33,284 nucleotides of DNA from an uncultured Saprospiraceae bacterium. GTDB lineage: Bacteria > Bacteroidota > Bacteroidia > Chitinophagales > Saprospiraceae. The stretch is taken from contig CALGNN010000237.1 in the NCBI GenBank assembly GCA_937961455.1, positions 1 through 33,284 on the forward strand, in the 5' to 3' direction. This document shows, piece by piece, positions 1 to 8,732 of this stretch (position 1 is the stretch's first letter; each line of letters opens with the position of its first letter). The position numbers and the translations under genes are program-made. A model generated the notes under the pieces. It had not been told where the DNA came from. It was given only the letters and a program-made list of their open reading frames with translations, and did no database searches.

Positions 1-957
1 AATTAACATCGGAGACCAAACAGGATCAAATACCCATACACAATAGGAAATTGATTTACTTTTGGAATAATCTAAGATAGCCGAAACATAAGATGAGTCG
101 CTAATTACAGGAACATGGGCTCCTTTATCATCCGCTTTACAATAACCAACTTCAGTTAAGAACAATGGATATTTTTCTGCAACATGTCCAAAATCTTCAG
201 TCCATTTATCTACCCAAGGCTTAGATCTTTTTTGTGGATAGGGATGACTAACATATCCTATTTTATCAGCAGAGATTGGTTGTGCAATTACATCTTTCAA
301 CTCATAGGCCCAATTAAAACCCGCGACCAAAGGAATATTTTTTGCACCATGTGATCTTATGACGGTGATCAACTCTTCCAAGATTGATTTCCACTCCAAC
401 CAAGTGCAAGATCCATACTTTCCTCCTGCAGTGGTAGGCTCATTAAATAATTCAAAAAAAGCAATCGTTGGATTCTGACCGTATCTTTTAGCCATCTCTC
501 CCCAAAACTCAAAGCTTTCTTTTTTAGTGGTAACATACATGTCATGTTGAAAAAGTTCATCCTTCAAATTTCCGATACTATGCCAATCTAATATGACATA
601 AAGCCCTTCATTTTTTGCCATTTCAATTCCTTCATCAAGAAGCTTTAGATAGTTTTCTTTACCTCTTTCTCTCCAAGCTCGGGGATGAATAGGAAAACGA
701 ACTATGTTAGTATTCCATGATTTTATTTGCTTAAAATATTCTTGAGTCCATTGACCTTCTTTTTCTAATTTATCAGGATCACTTGCATTCAATCCTGAGA
801 ATGTGATCTGTTTATTATTTTCTGTTACAAAAGTGTTTCCTTGGACAGTGATCCATGGCATATCGCCTGGAGTGGAACATGAAAAAACACATAGCGTACA
901 AAAAAGGACTAGGGCAAGATTTCGTGAAAACAAAATTATAATTTTATGGAGGCTCAA
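1..957 (-). CDS. GH5-family glycoside hydrolase lipoprotein, 3' end cut by window edge
   Basis: The reading frame is open for 319 codons from position 957 to the left edge without a stop, so the C-terminus is missing. The protein is a (beta/alpha)8 glycosidase of the GH5 (cellulase/mannanase) type. Visible hallmarks in order are a VILDWHS strand, an FELFNEP strand carrying the general acid/base Glu, and an LTEVG strand carrying the nucleophile Glu. The N-terminus has a hydrophobic stretch ending VFSC-STPGD, a lipobox, so it should be a lipoprotein. No ATG precedes this signal: the first in-frame ATG (861) would remove it. I therefore choose TTG at 957, just after an in-frame TAA and about 30 nt downstream of a Bacteroidota-type promoter. 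The substrate cannot be read from the sequence; a beta-1,4-glucan or mannan is usual for the family. Confidence 0.85.
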   Translation of the reverse strand, partial: MSLHKIIILFSRNLALVLFCTLCVFSCSTPGDMPWITVQGNTFVTENNKQITFSGLNASDPDKLEKEGQWTQEYFKQIKSWNTNIVRFPIHPRAWRERGKENYLKLLDEGIEMAKNEGLYVILDWHSIGNLKDELFQHDMYVTTKKESFEFWGEMAKRYGQNPTIAFFELFNEPTTAGGKYGSCTWLEWKSILEELITVIRSHGAKNIPLVAGFNWAYELKDVIAQPISADKIGYVSHPYPQKRSKPWVDKWTEDFGHVAEKYPLFLTEVGYCKADDKGAHVPVISDSSYVSAILDYSKSKSISYCVWVFDPVWSPMLI

Positions 958-989
958 AAAAGTATTTTATCTAAGCCCTTTGTTCTAGA

Positions 990-1016
990 CAAATATATTC
1001 TTTTGAATTAAATCAA
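990..1016 (-). promoter_or_regulatory. Putative Bacteroidota-type promoter for the GH5 gene
   Basis: Reading the minus strand, TTG (1016-1014) is followed after 16 nt by TATATTTG (997-990). This matches the TAnnTTTG -7 element of the phylum with a slightly short spacer. It lies in the gap between the T9SS-protein gene and the GH5 gene and would give a leader of about 25 nt to the TTG start at 957. Pattern match only. Confidence 0.45.
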
Positions 1017-1041
1017 CTTAAGGTTTTCTAATTTCGCAGAT

Positions 1042-2526
1042 CTATTCTTTTATGATTTTTTGAATGCGCAATTCTTGGTGAATGGTACTTTCAATTTGCA
1101 CAAAGTAAACTCCTGAGCCTAATGTAGATAAGTCAATATTTAGTGGAGAATTAGTCCCTGTATAATCGGCAACCACTTGACCAAGCGCATTTAATACTTT
1201 AATGGTATAATTATTAAAATCTCCTTTGATAATCACTTGATCTGTAAAGGGATTGGGGAAAATATTAATGGCGCTTTGCTCAGTCTCAATATGAGCTGTT
1301 CCAGATAAATAGGCAGGCAGTTCGACCACATAACAATCGACAGATTGCCCATCCTCAGATCCACTCCAATCAGAACCAAATAACACTCGAGTTCCAGACG
1401 GACTAATCACGGCATGGGGCTCTCCCCAATAATCAAACTCATCTTCATCACTCCTGTGATGACCTATTCGGCAAACCTTAATATTACCTTGATCTGCTTT
1501 TGCAATGATTAATTCTTGATCCAATAAATCTTGACCATCTTGTTCGAAGCCGATCATGGATGCTGCTACCCATCCTCCCTCTGTATTTTTATGCGCAAGA
1601 GAAGAGATGTGTGTGCCTGATTGGCTGTAGTCATATCCAAGCGCCTCACTAATGATTTCATAGCAAGCTCCAGTAGTTAAATCATGCGCAACAAGATTTC
1701 CATTGCAACCACCATTTGGTCCAGCAGCAAAGGTAACTGCAAAGTAGGCATCATTACCATTGGATAATTTACCTAAGCAAGAGTGCTCTCCACCATAGGA
1801 ATTTAGATTAAGATCTAGATTTCCATTATTATCATACACACTCGCTCTATGATAAAATAGATTGCCGCTCGCCCCTGGCATGGGTGCTACATAGTTTACA
1901 TTACTCACATTTATTTGAGTTACCGTATTTGTAGAGATGCGATAATAATACACCTCAGTATTATTACATCTAAAACTTACAACATCCGAATCCCATGACA
2001 TCATCTGAACGTCATTGCCTAAACTAATACCAGCGTTGCAGTTTGAAGCTGTTCGCAGATTCACAAGGATTTGTTTGCTCTGCGTGCTTACGGTATATTT
2101 TATAAAATCATCAGTGCTTGCTTCTGGATAATAGAAAACATCAGGATCGTTGAAATCCCAAAAAATCTGCTCGAGGTCATCTGGGTTGACATCGTCTAAA
2201 TCCCTGATGTATGCATAAGTCTTTCCATCAAACATTTGATGTTCGCTTTCTGATTGATTATATAGAATCATAAGACTTTCATCAGCATTCCAAGCTTGAA
2301 TCGTACTATACATAGGTACAATGACTCCACCCACTCCAGCATCGGTAATTCTTCTAATGGTAGTGCCAAAGGAAGGATCAATAATATAATCAAGATAGGC
2401 TGGTTTTGCAATGGCTTGCATGGGATGCAAGTTGAGATCATTTACCAAGAGCCCTTCAGATAAATCTTGGGCGTTGACATAAAGAGAGATACAAAGCAGT
2501 GGGAGCAGTTTGAGTAATAATTTCAA
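1042..2526 (-). CDS. T9SS-exported beta-propeller-like protein with type A C-terminal sorting domain
   Basis: This is a secreted protein. The last 75 residues form a type A T9SS sorting domain: FPNPF at its start, the VLNALGQVV strand, GVYFVQI, and a basic tail ending KIIKE. The body is rich in short beta repeats with propeller-like blades (for example EPHAVISPSGTRVLFGSDW), similar in style to TolB/WD40-like or oligogalacturonate-lyase-like propellers, but no catalytic residues can be assigned. No ATG exists before the mature protein. I chose TTG at 2526 because it gives a textbook signal peptide (MKLLLKLLPLL..VNA|Q). An in-frame TTG at 2574 would add 16 residues. It starts 81 nt after the PLP decarboxylase gene on the same strand and may be co-transcribed with it. 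Confidence 0.8.
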   Translation of the reverse strand: MKLLLKLLPLLCISLYVNAQDLSEGLLVNDLNLHPMQAIAKPAYLDYIIDPSFGTTIRRITDAGVGGVIVPMYSTIQAWNADESLMILYNQSESEHQMFDGKTYAYIRDLDDVNPDDLEQIFWDFNDPDVFYYPEASTDDFIKYTVSTQSKQILVNLRTASNCNAGISLGNDVQMMSWDSDVVSFRCNNTEVYYYRISTNTVTQINVSNVNYVAPMPGASGNLFYHRASVYDNNGNLDLNLNSYGGEHSCLGKLSNGNDAYFAVTFAAGPNGGCNGNLVAHDLTTGACYEIISEALGYDYSQSGTHISSLAHKNTEGGWVAASMIGFEQDGQDLLDQELIIAKADQGNIKVCRIGHHRSDEDEFDYWGEPHAVISPSGTRVLFGSDWSGSEDGQSVDCYVVELPAYLSGTAHIETEQSAINIFPNPFTDQVIIKGDFNNYTIKVLNALGQVVADYTGTNSPLNIDLSTLGSGVYFVQIESTIHQELRIQKIIKE

Positions 2527-2607
2527 ATTTGATAATATTAGAATGAAAAGGTGTGAAGAAGGGGCAAGGTACAAAAATTGTTTTAATCGAATTTAGACGG
2601 AATGATC

Positions 2608-3780
2608 CTAGCAAAACACAAACTCGGGAATTGTCCTACTGCAATGGCCTGACCACATACTCAATGTATTAGCACCAGTATTGTACAAAAACAACTTATC
2701 TCCTTCTTCGATCTCAGTGAGTTTGATGTCTCTCATTAAGACATCTCCTGCAAAACATAGGGGACCTACAATATTATAGCTTTTCTCTTTTCTTGGACTT
2801 GCAGAAGGAGTAGCATGAAGGACTGTACAGGGATATTCAATGTCTAAATCTGAATATACCTTACGAACAAATAAATCCGCGCCTACATGAATGAATACGG
2901 TTTCAGCTAAGTCAGCTGCATTTGAAATTACATACTCAACATGAGAAACCACAAAGCTGTTTTGCTTGTGAATGAAATTGCCGTATTCCGTTATAAGTTT
3001 AAACTCTTGAATGTTTGGAATTTGAACTAAAGATTTAACAAAAGCTTCCATGCGCTCTTGGTCGAATTCAATTCCTCCTCCGATATCTAAAGTCGCTATT
3101 TGGTTGGATATTCCTTTTTCTCTCCTTTTGGTATTTATTTCAAAAGCTAATGTCGCTACTTTAGAAATGGCTTCAATATTAGGAGAAAGATCTGTCAGAT
3201 TAGATCCTATGTGAAAATGTAAGCAACTGATCGATTCGTATTGGAGGCAATGATCAATAATATCTTGCCTTTTAGTTATGGGGACACCAAACTTAGAATT
3301 GGCCGTCGCTACATTGAAAAAAGCTCCACCTGAATTATTGACCAAAGGATTGATCCTTAGCCCAATTCTTCCATTAAAATTTTCAGGATAGCGGGAGAGT
3401 TCTTCAAGTGCGTTTGCATTTAATAGTATACCAGGGAAGTCATTATGACATTGCAATATTTCGTTCCTAGTTTTCACAGGAGAATCAAATACAATTTTAT
3501 CATTTGCGATACCTGCTTCTTTAGCTAGTAAAACTTCTTCGAATGAGGCAGCTTCTAAACCAAATCCTCTTTCTACAATATGCTTGAGCACCTTTGGATG
3601 ATTGCAGGTCTTAATGGCAATGGCATGCATCGTCTGCTCTGGGAATGTATTTTTTAAAATATTTAGTTGATGATCCAAGGCATCCTTAGAATAGAATACA
3701 ACTGCTTTATCAGAAGAACAAATACCTCTGTTAATAGCGTCTGTATAATATGCTTTAGCTACTTGTTTGGATATCTTCAT
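2608..3780 (-). CDS. Fold-type-III PLP-dependent decarboxylase (diaminopimelate/ornithine decarboxylase-like)
   Basis: A 390-residue alanine-racemase-fold PLP enzyme. The Schiff-base lysine is Lys57 in AIKTCNHP. LHFHIGS (187-193) carries the His that stacks on the cofactor, the glycine-rich phosphate loop is DIGGG (232-236), and GPLCFAGDVL (339-348) carries the Cys342 typical of DAP/ornithine/carboxynorspermidine decarboxylases. The usual EPGR phosphate-binding motif reads EYGN (265-268), so substrate handling may differ from housekeeping LysA. It overlaps the upstream PLP-enzyme gene by 26 nt, which implies translational coupling. In this setting it probably decarboxylates an amino-acid-derived intermediate of a specialised pathway. 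Exact substrate unknown. Confidence 0.8.
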   Translation of the reverse strand: MKISKQVAKAYYTDAINRGICSSDKAVVFYSKDALDHQLNILKNTFPEQTMHAIAIKTCNHPKVLKHIVERGFGLEAASFEEVLLAKEAGIANDKIVFDSPVKTRNEILQCHNDFPGILLNANALEELSRYPENFNGRIGLRINPLVNNSGGAFFNVATANSKFGVPITKRQDIIDHCLQYESISCLHFHIGSNLTDLSPNIEAISKVATLAFEINTKRREKGISNQIATLDIGGGIEFDQERMEAFVKSLVQIPNIQEFKLITEYGNFIHKQNSFVVSHVEYVISNAADLAETVFIHVGADLFVRKVYSDLDIEYPCTVLHATPSASPRKEKSYNIVGPLCFAGDVLMRDIKLTEIEEGDKLFLYNTGANTLSMWSGHCSRTIPEFVFC

Positions 3781-5200
3781 AATGTGTTGTCAAGTTCGTT
3801 GAAAGAATATCTATTATCTTTTTATCCAGTTCAAAATCCACTTCGTCATTCTTCACAAAATTTCGGATGTTCATCGAGCCAATTGCCACACGCAAAAAGG
3901 ACTTGTCATTAAAATAGGTAACAGGCTGTCCAATAAAAATCATAGATCGTCCTTTACCTAAATTATCATAAATTTTTGTCGCGGTCAAATAATGCAATTT
4001 TTTAAGTGCCTGCTCATCAAGGTAGACACCTTTATATTTAACTCGAAAGGAGATGATGGTTTTATTGGTATTTTCTTGATAAGGCATCAGTTCGAATTCT
4101 TCGCGGTCTTGCAAAAAACTAAAAACGGCATTTCTCCAAGCATCAATTTTCTCTTGAACCACTTCCCTCGGAATAGCATTAAATTTGCTAATCTCTGCAA
4201 GGGTGTATTGCCACCTAAGAATTCGGGCAGGGTTGATTTTTTCTTTGAGTCCTATTTTTTTTCTTAGAATAGGAGGGAAGTCATATGATGAAAAAACGGA
4301 ACTAAATTCTTCAATGATTTCTGGTTTTGCATTTTCTGAAATTCGATTGAAAATATCTTTAGGTATTAAAACGGCTGCGCAAAAAGGAGGGCTCTGATAA
4401 AACTTTGATCCCGTAATCATTACCGTTGATTTTTTCTGAATCAAATTACCAATCACAGCTTTGCTGTGTCTAAATTGGCAAAGGTCCGTATTCCAAAAAA
4501 TATTATCCCCTTGAATTTTGTCAATGAGTTCTAAATTATCTTCGATTCCTGACTTGCTTCCATATACCAGATTTATAATAATAGTATGGTCGGGATGTTT
4601 TTTAACCAATTCAATTATTTCATCTTGGTTATTTAGAATATCTCCCGTTTCAGATCGTGCACGATAAAAATAAGTTTCAATATCGTTTTGATCTAGAATG
4701 CTTTCTCCCTTTGTTACTTTTTCACCAAATTGATTATGATGCGCATAGTAATTTCCTTTAGCTGCTAATTGAGTTCCAGAACCTAACTCCTCAATACAAG
4801 TCGTGATATTAAGGATTTTTCTTTTTGGGTTGATAAGTTTAGAAATGATTAGTGGGATATAAACTAAATCTGTTCCAGATGGAGCAAGACATAATTCAAA
4901 CTTATCTTGATCGTCTTTATTGATAAGCGATTTTATCTGATCAAAAATTAAATCATTTTGAGTGATCCAATCAGATGCACTTTTACATGAACGATACATC
5001 TCTTTCATCAACTCAAAATTCTCTCCCGTTACAACGGTGCAGGTGCAGGAACCTCTATTTATGATTTGATCATTTACTAATTGGACGCCATACTTAGTGA
5101 GCCCTTTTTCATTGGTGAAAATTCTTTCGTCGGCACCTTGAGAAAGTAATTGTATTAAGTCTTCATCTTCGCTATTTATCCTCATATCTGAATTACTCAC
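3755..5200 (-). CDS. Fold-type-I PLP-dependent enzyme of unknown reaction
   Basis: A 481-residue soluble protein with the architecture of an aminotransferase/cysteine-desulfurase-like PLP enzyme. APSGTDL (106-112) fits the phosphate-binding turn, Asp239 in WNTDLCQ should pair with the pyridine nitrogen, and Lys266 in TGSKFY is the probable Schiff-base lysine. I do not recognise a named family; transamination, decarboxylation or C-S chemistry cannot be separated by eye. The frame starts with GTG at 5200, overlapping the upstream TGA in the four bases GTGA; an in-frame ATG at 5185 is the alternative. The 3' end overlaps the decarboxylase gene by 26 nt. The sandwich position between an AsnB-like ligase and a decarboxylase implies a shared substrate. 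Confidence 0.75.
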   Translation of the reverse strand: MSNSDMRINSEDEDLIQLLSQGADERIFTNEKGLTKYGVQLVNDQIINRGSCTCTVVTGENFELMKEMYRSCKSASDWITQNDLIFDQIKSLINKDDQDKFELCLAPSGTDLVYIPLIISKLINPKRKILNITTCIEELGSGTQLAAKGNYYAHHNQFGEKVTKGESILDQNDIETYFYRARSETGDILNNQDEIIELVKKHPDHTIIINLVYGSKSGIEDNLELIDKIQGDNIFWNTDLCQFRHSKAVIGNLIQKKSTVMITGSKFYQSPPFCAAVLIPKDIFNRISENAKPEIIEEFSSVFSSYDFPPILRKKIGLKEKINPARILRWQYTLAEISKFNAIPREVVQEKIDAWRNAVFSFLQDREEFELMPYQENTNKTIISFRVKYKGVYLDEQALKKLHYLTATKIYDNLGKGRSMIFIGQPVTYFNDKSFLRVAIGSMNIRNFVKNDEVDFELDKKIIDILSTNLTTHYEDIQTSS

Positions 5201-6657
5201 CTAAATCTCGTTGATATTTTTTTATAAATATTATAAATACCCATTTTTTTACTCAAGACTATTAGTTCTTTTTTCAGATTTGGGTTGACCTCAAATTCAT
5301 TTAGCTCAGGAAACTGTGCAGCGATATACGCTTTGTAAAATGTATGTCTTTGTTTATCTCGATATTTTCTTGGTATACTTAAAACCGTTTTAATAACCAA
5401 TCTACAATTGAAAGGAGAAAAGGTTTTAGTAGTAAAGGAGCGAAGCATAATCCCTGCTCCTGCAAAGTTAGTGATGTCTTGCTCCCAATGAATTAAATCG
5501 GCTAAATCATAATCAAATTGGTCTTGAATATGCTTCATCTCATCATATACTTTTTGAAAGTGATCTACCGTATATGTCATCACGGGAAAGTGTGCGGCTT
5601 GAGAGAGGGATTTTCCGTCAGAAATATTCACAGAGTCATAATAGTTTTTACAAATTTCACTCACACTACCAATAAGGATTAATTGATCGGGACTTTTAAA
5701 TCTTGAAAAAGGACCAAGGATATTAAACAAGTTTGATTGGTTCAACCAAGTAAATGAATCCATAGCATTTTGCTGCTCTTCTTCAGTTAGTAAAACTTCA
5801 CGCTCGTATATTTTGTATGTGAGCCCTAGTTTCTTACAAATCTTCTGAGGTATCTGAATGTCGTAGTGAGAATGTTTAAAAGGAGGTTTCGTTACTGTAA
5901 AGTATTCTGTATTGTGACGATGTTTTTTAGTGAAGGCAAGAACCATTCTACTATCCCAACCACCTGTCAAAGTACATCTAATTTGATATTTGCGATAAGC
6001 GGCATCCATACAATTCGAGGTGTATGTGTGTACTTTTTCAATAGCCGTTTCTAAATCAATAGCTTCTTTTTTAGCTCTAGGGAAATATCGATTTATAGTA
6101 TTTGCATTGACAAGCAAACTGTGATTTGGAATCACTTGTTGGACATCTTCATATATAGCGTGCTTTCCTAGTCGAACTAAATTCTTTTTGAAAAATTCAC
6201 TTTGGTAAAAGGCTATGCTTTCGGCTTTCTTGCTTTTTTGTAAAGGAAAGTGCTCATGGATTATTGCAGGATCAGGTCCTACAGCAAGGCACACGTTATT
6301 TGGAGCATAGCTAAACATTTTGAATACTCCAGCGGGATCATGGTAAAGTTCTAAAACACCATGTGTTTCCTTCATTAAAAGATAATTGCCACATAGCGCA
6401 TCTAAATAATCTAGGAACGCCGTCTTATCAGCTGGAGCTGAAAGTAGAATTTCTTCCTCGTCTAAATCTGGTTTTAATACATGAAAACAAAATCCGAGAA
6501 GCACCAGCTTACTATCATTATTTTCAAATTGAAAAACCTTTAAATTGGGGGAGGTATAAAGTGTATAATCTTTAAATTCTATTATTGACCAAGTATGATC
6601 AAGATGGGAGTCATGATTATTTTTAAGTAGAATATATTGATGAGAAAATTTTTCCAT
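5197..6657 (-). CDS. Asparagine-synthetase-like ATP-dependent amide ligase without glutaminase cysteine
   Basis: A 486-residue protein with an AsnB-type synthetase domain. The ATP pyrophosphatase PP-loop is LTGGWDSR (230-237), followed by QIPQKICKKLGL and an IGSVSE segment near 329-334 that corresponds to the family's second conserved motif. The first 170 residues resemble a remnant N-terminal Ntn domain (YHDPAGVFKMFSY near 105-117 parallels RDRFGIKPLYY) but there is no Cys2, so it should not hydrolyse glutamine. Beta-lactam synthetase and carbapenam synthetase are known family members that lost the glutaminase and make amides from bound amines; an analogous intramolecular or small-amine ligation is inferred here. 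It is the first gene of a three-gene block and joins the next gene by a GTGA overlap. Confidence 0.8.
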   Translation of the reverse strand: MEKFSHQYILLKNNHDSHLDHTWSIIEFKDYTLYTSPNLKVFQFENNDSKLVLLGFCFHVLKPDLDEEEILLSAPADKTAFLDYLDALCGNYLLMKETHGVLELYHDPAGVFKMFSYAPNNVCLAVGPDPAIIHEHFPLQKSKKAESIAFYQSEFFKKNLVRLGKHAIYEDVQQVIPNHSLLVNANTINRYFPRAKKEAIDLETAIEKVHTYTSNCMDAAYRKYQIRCTLTGGWDSRMVLAFTKKHRHNTEYFTVTKPPFKHSHYDIQIPQKICKKLGLTYKIYEREVLLTEEEQQNAMDSFTWLNQSNLFNILGPFSRFKSPDQLILIGSVSEICKNYYDSVNISDGKSLSQAAHFPVMTYTVDHFQKVYDEMKHIQDQFDYDLADLIHWEQDITNFAGAGIMLRSFTTKTFSPFNCRLVIKTVLSIPRKYRDKQRHTFYKAYIAAQFPELNEFEVNPNLKKELIVLSKKMGIYNIYKKISTRFR

Positions 6658-6762
6658 TGAGCATCAAATAAATGAAATTAACTTAATATCTCTTCTTTGC
6701 AAATAAACAAACTGGTCTGGAAGCGTTGAGTCACAATCAAAACTCAAATGTCATTTCCCAAT

Positions 6763-8649
6763 TTAATATGCTCTGACATCTTTTTTCTCCATGTAATTAA
6801 TGAAGGCTGTATTTGCTACACGATTTCCTCCAGGAGTCGGATAGTTTCCTGAAAAATACCAATCACCAGTATGCTTTGGACAAGACTTATGCAAGCCTTC
6901 TATCGTTTGATAGATGATTTGAACTGGGATATTTAAATCTGGAGGTGTTAATATTTTTGCGATCTGATCTGATACTTCTTCGTAGCTGTAATGATCATAA
7001 AGCGATTGAACTGCATTTTTTATTTCCCCACGTTCTTTTTCATTTTCTATTTTGCATCGCTCATAGGTTTCATCAAGCAGATATTCTTTTCCATCTCTCT
7101 CCAACAAAGAAACCAAAGCACGGAAGGCTGCAAAATTTTTCATTTTAGACATGTCGATTCCGTAACAATCAGGATATCTAATCTGAGGAGCTGTAGACAC
7201 AACGATAACCTTTTTAGGAAACAATCTTGAAACAATTCTAATGATGCTGTTTTTCAAAGTTGTGCCTCTTACAATGGAATCATCAATTAGTACTAAAGTA
7301 TCTTTTTCGTTATTTACAATTCCATAGGTGACATCGTAAACGTTTCCAACCATCTCATGTCTCGTGGCTGCATCTGCAATAAAGGTCCTCATCTTGGCAT
7401 CTTTGATAGCCAATTTTTCTATTCGAGGTCTTATGGCAAGGAGTTCTTGAATTTCATTTTTATTCAATTCTTTTCCTTCCATTTTTTCAGCACGCTTTTC
7501 ATCATTGATCTTGTGTAATTCATCGATCAAGCCATAAAAAGAAGACTCAGCTGTATTAGGAACAAAGGTGAAAACCGTATTTTTAAAATCGTAGTCTACT
7601 GATTTTAAAATAGAATGGGCTAAGTTTTTCCCTAGCTTTTTTCTTTCATCATAGATCTCTTTATCGTTGCCTCTTGAAAAATAGATTCTTTCAAAAGAGC
7701 AAGATTTATTCTCTTTGGGATCTATGCAATTTTTTTCTACTATATGACCATTATGTTTTATGATCAGTGCATTTCCTCTTCCTACCTCTTTAATATTTTT
7801 AAATCTAACATCGAATGCAGTCATAATTGCAGGACGCTCTGAAGCCATGACTACTACTTCATCATCGTGATAATAATATGCAGGTCGAATACCATTCGGA
7901 TCTCTTAAGACAAAGGCGTCACCAAAGCCAACCATTCCTCCCCAAACAAATCCTCCATCAAATTTTCTTGCAGCTCTTCTTAATATCCTTTGGATGTCTA
8001 AATGATTAAATATCTGTTGATTAATCTCTACGTTGCTCATACCTTCTGCCTTAAACCAATTGAAGAGTCTTTGCACTTCATCATCCAGAAAATGTCCAAT
8101 TTTTTCCAGCACCAATACCGTGTCAGATTTTTCTTTGGGAAATTGTCCAAGTTCAACGAGTTCTTGAAAAAGCTCATCGTTATTAGTCAGATTAAAATTA
8201 CCTGCCATAAGAAGCGATCTTGAGATGTAGTTATTTTGTCTCAAGAAAGGATGAACTGTTTCTATAGAATTGTAACCATGTGTGCCATACCGTAAGTGCC
8301 CCATTAAAAGTTCACCAGTATAAGGCTTGTTGAGTTTTAACCAAGCAGGATCATTTAATTTTTCTTCTGGGAGATCTTCAAAATGTTCAAATACATTTGA
8401 AAAGAGATGTCTCAAATAAGCAGTATCATTTGAACGTTTTCTACTTATGTATCTTGTGCCTGGAGGCATATTGAGTTTGATGGTGGCAATTCCAGCACCA
8501 TCTTGTCCTCGGTTACGCATCTTTTGCATAAGTAATTGCATCTTATGTATGCCATAAAGTGCTGTTCCGTATTTATCCAAATAAAAATCTAGCGGTTTGA
8601 GTAGACGGATCATTGCTAATCCGCATTCGTGCTGTATATGGTCACTCAT
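6763..8649 (-). CDS. purF: Amidophosphoribosyltransferase, long Bacteroidota form
   Basis: Transfers the amide nitrogen of glutamine to PRPP, the first step of purine synthesis. The class-II glutaminase domain starts at Cys9 (EC9GLA) after a short propeptide, with RNRGQDGAGI (45-54) and GHLRYGTHG (117-125). The phosphoribosyltransferase domain has the PRPP loop VLIDDSIVRGTT (453-464) and APQIRYPDCYGIDM (487-500). At 628 residues it is over 100 longer than the usual 470-510. The extra length is a lysine/glutamate-rich insert near 380-415 and a C-terminal extension with CPKHTGDWYF. An extended paralogue of PurF is common in this phylum, and whether this copy is the purine enzyme cannot be settled here. 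It has its own promoter upstream. Confidence 0.85.
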   Translation of the reverse strand: MSDHIQHECGLAMIRLLKPLDFYLDKYGTALYGIHKMQLLMQKMRNRGQDGAGIATIKLNMPPGTRYISRKRSNDTAYLRHLFSNVFEHFEDLPEEKLNDPAWLKLNKPYTGELLMGHLRYGTHGYNSIETVHPFLRQNNYISRSLLMAGNFNLTNNDELFQELVELGQFPKEKSDTVLVLEKIGHFLDDEVQRLFNWFKAEGMSNVEINQQIFNHLDIQRILRRAARKFDGGFVWGGMVGFGDAFVLRDPNGIRPAYYYHDDEVVVMASERPAIMTAFDVRFKNIKEVGRGNALIIKHNGHIVEKNCIDPKENKSCSFERIYFSRGNDKEIYDERKKLGKNLAHSILKSVDYDFKNTVFTFVPNTAESSFYGLIDELHKINDEKRAEKMEGKELNKNEIQELLAIRPRIEKLAIKDAKMRTFIADAATRHEMVGNVYDVTYGIVNNEKDTLVLIDDSIVRGTTLKNSIIRIVSRLFPKKVIVVSTAPQIRYPDCYGIDMSKMKNFAAFRALVSLLERDGKEYLLDETYERCKIENEKERGEIKNAVQSLYDHYSYEEVSDQIAKILTPPDLNIPVQIIYQTIEGLHKSCPKHTGDWYFSGNYPTPGGNRVANTAFINYMEKKDVRAY

Positions 8650-8666
8650 TAAGAAGTAATTATCTA

Positions 8667-8697
8667 CAAATTTATCTGAAATTCTTATTAGAACAAA
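8667..8697 (-). promoter_or_regulatory. Consensus Bacteroidota promoter for purF
   Basis: On the minus strand TTTG (8697-8694), a 19-nt spacer, and TAAATTTG (8674-8667) match the sigma-A consensus of the phylum (TTTG, 17-23 nt, TAnnTTTG) exactly. The start codon of purF is 17 nt downstream of the -7 element, so the leader is short. Confidence 0.75.
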
Positions 8698-8732
8698 GAT
8701 GTTGTATCTTATGTTGTTAAAAAAAATACTAA

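Noticed and set aside
803-988. 61-codon plus-strand frame across the GH5 signal peptide
   Set aside because: It is the mirror of the GH5 frame; the GH5 frame has catalytic motifs and a promoter.
6690-6762. Terminator after purF (TTGAGT/ACTCAA stem)
   Set aside because: The stem is only 6 bp with a 10-nt loop and no following T-run on the minus strand.
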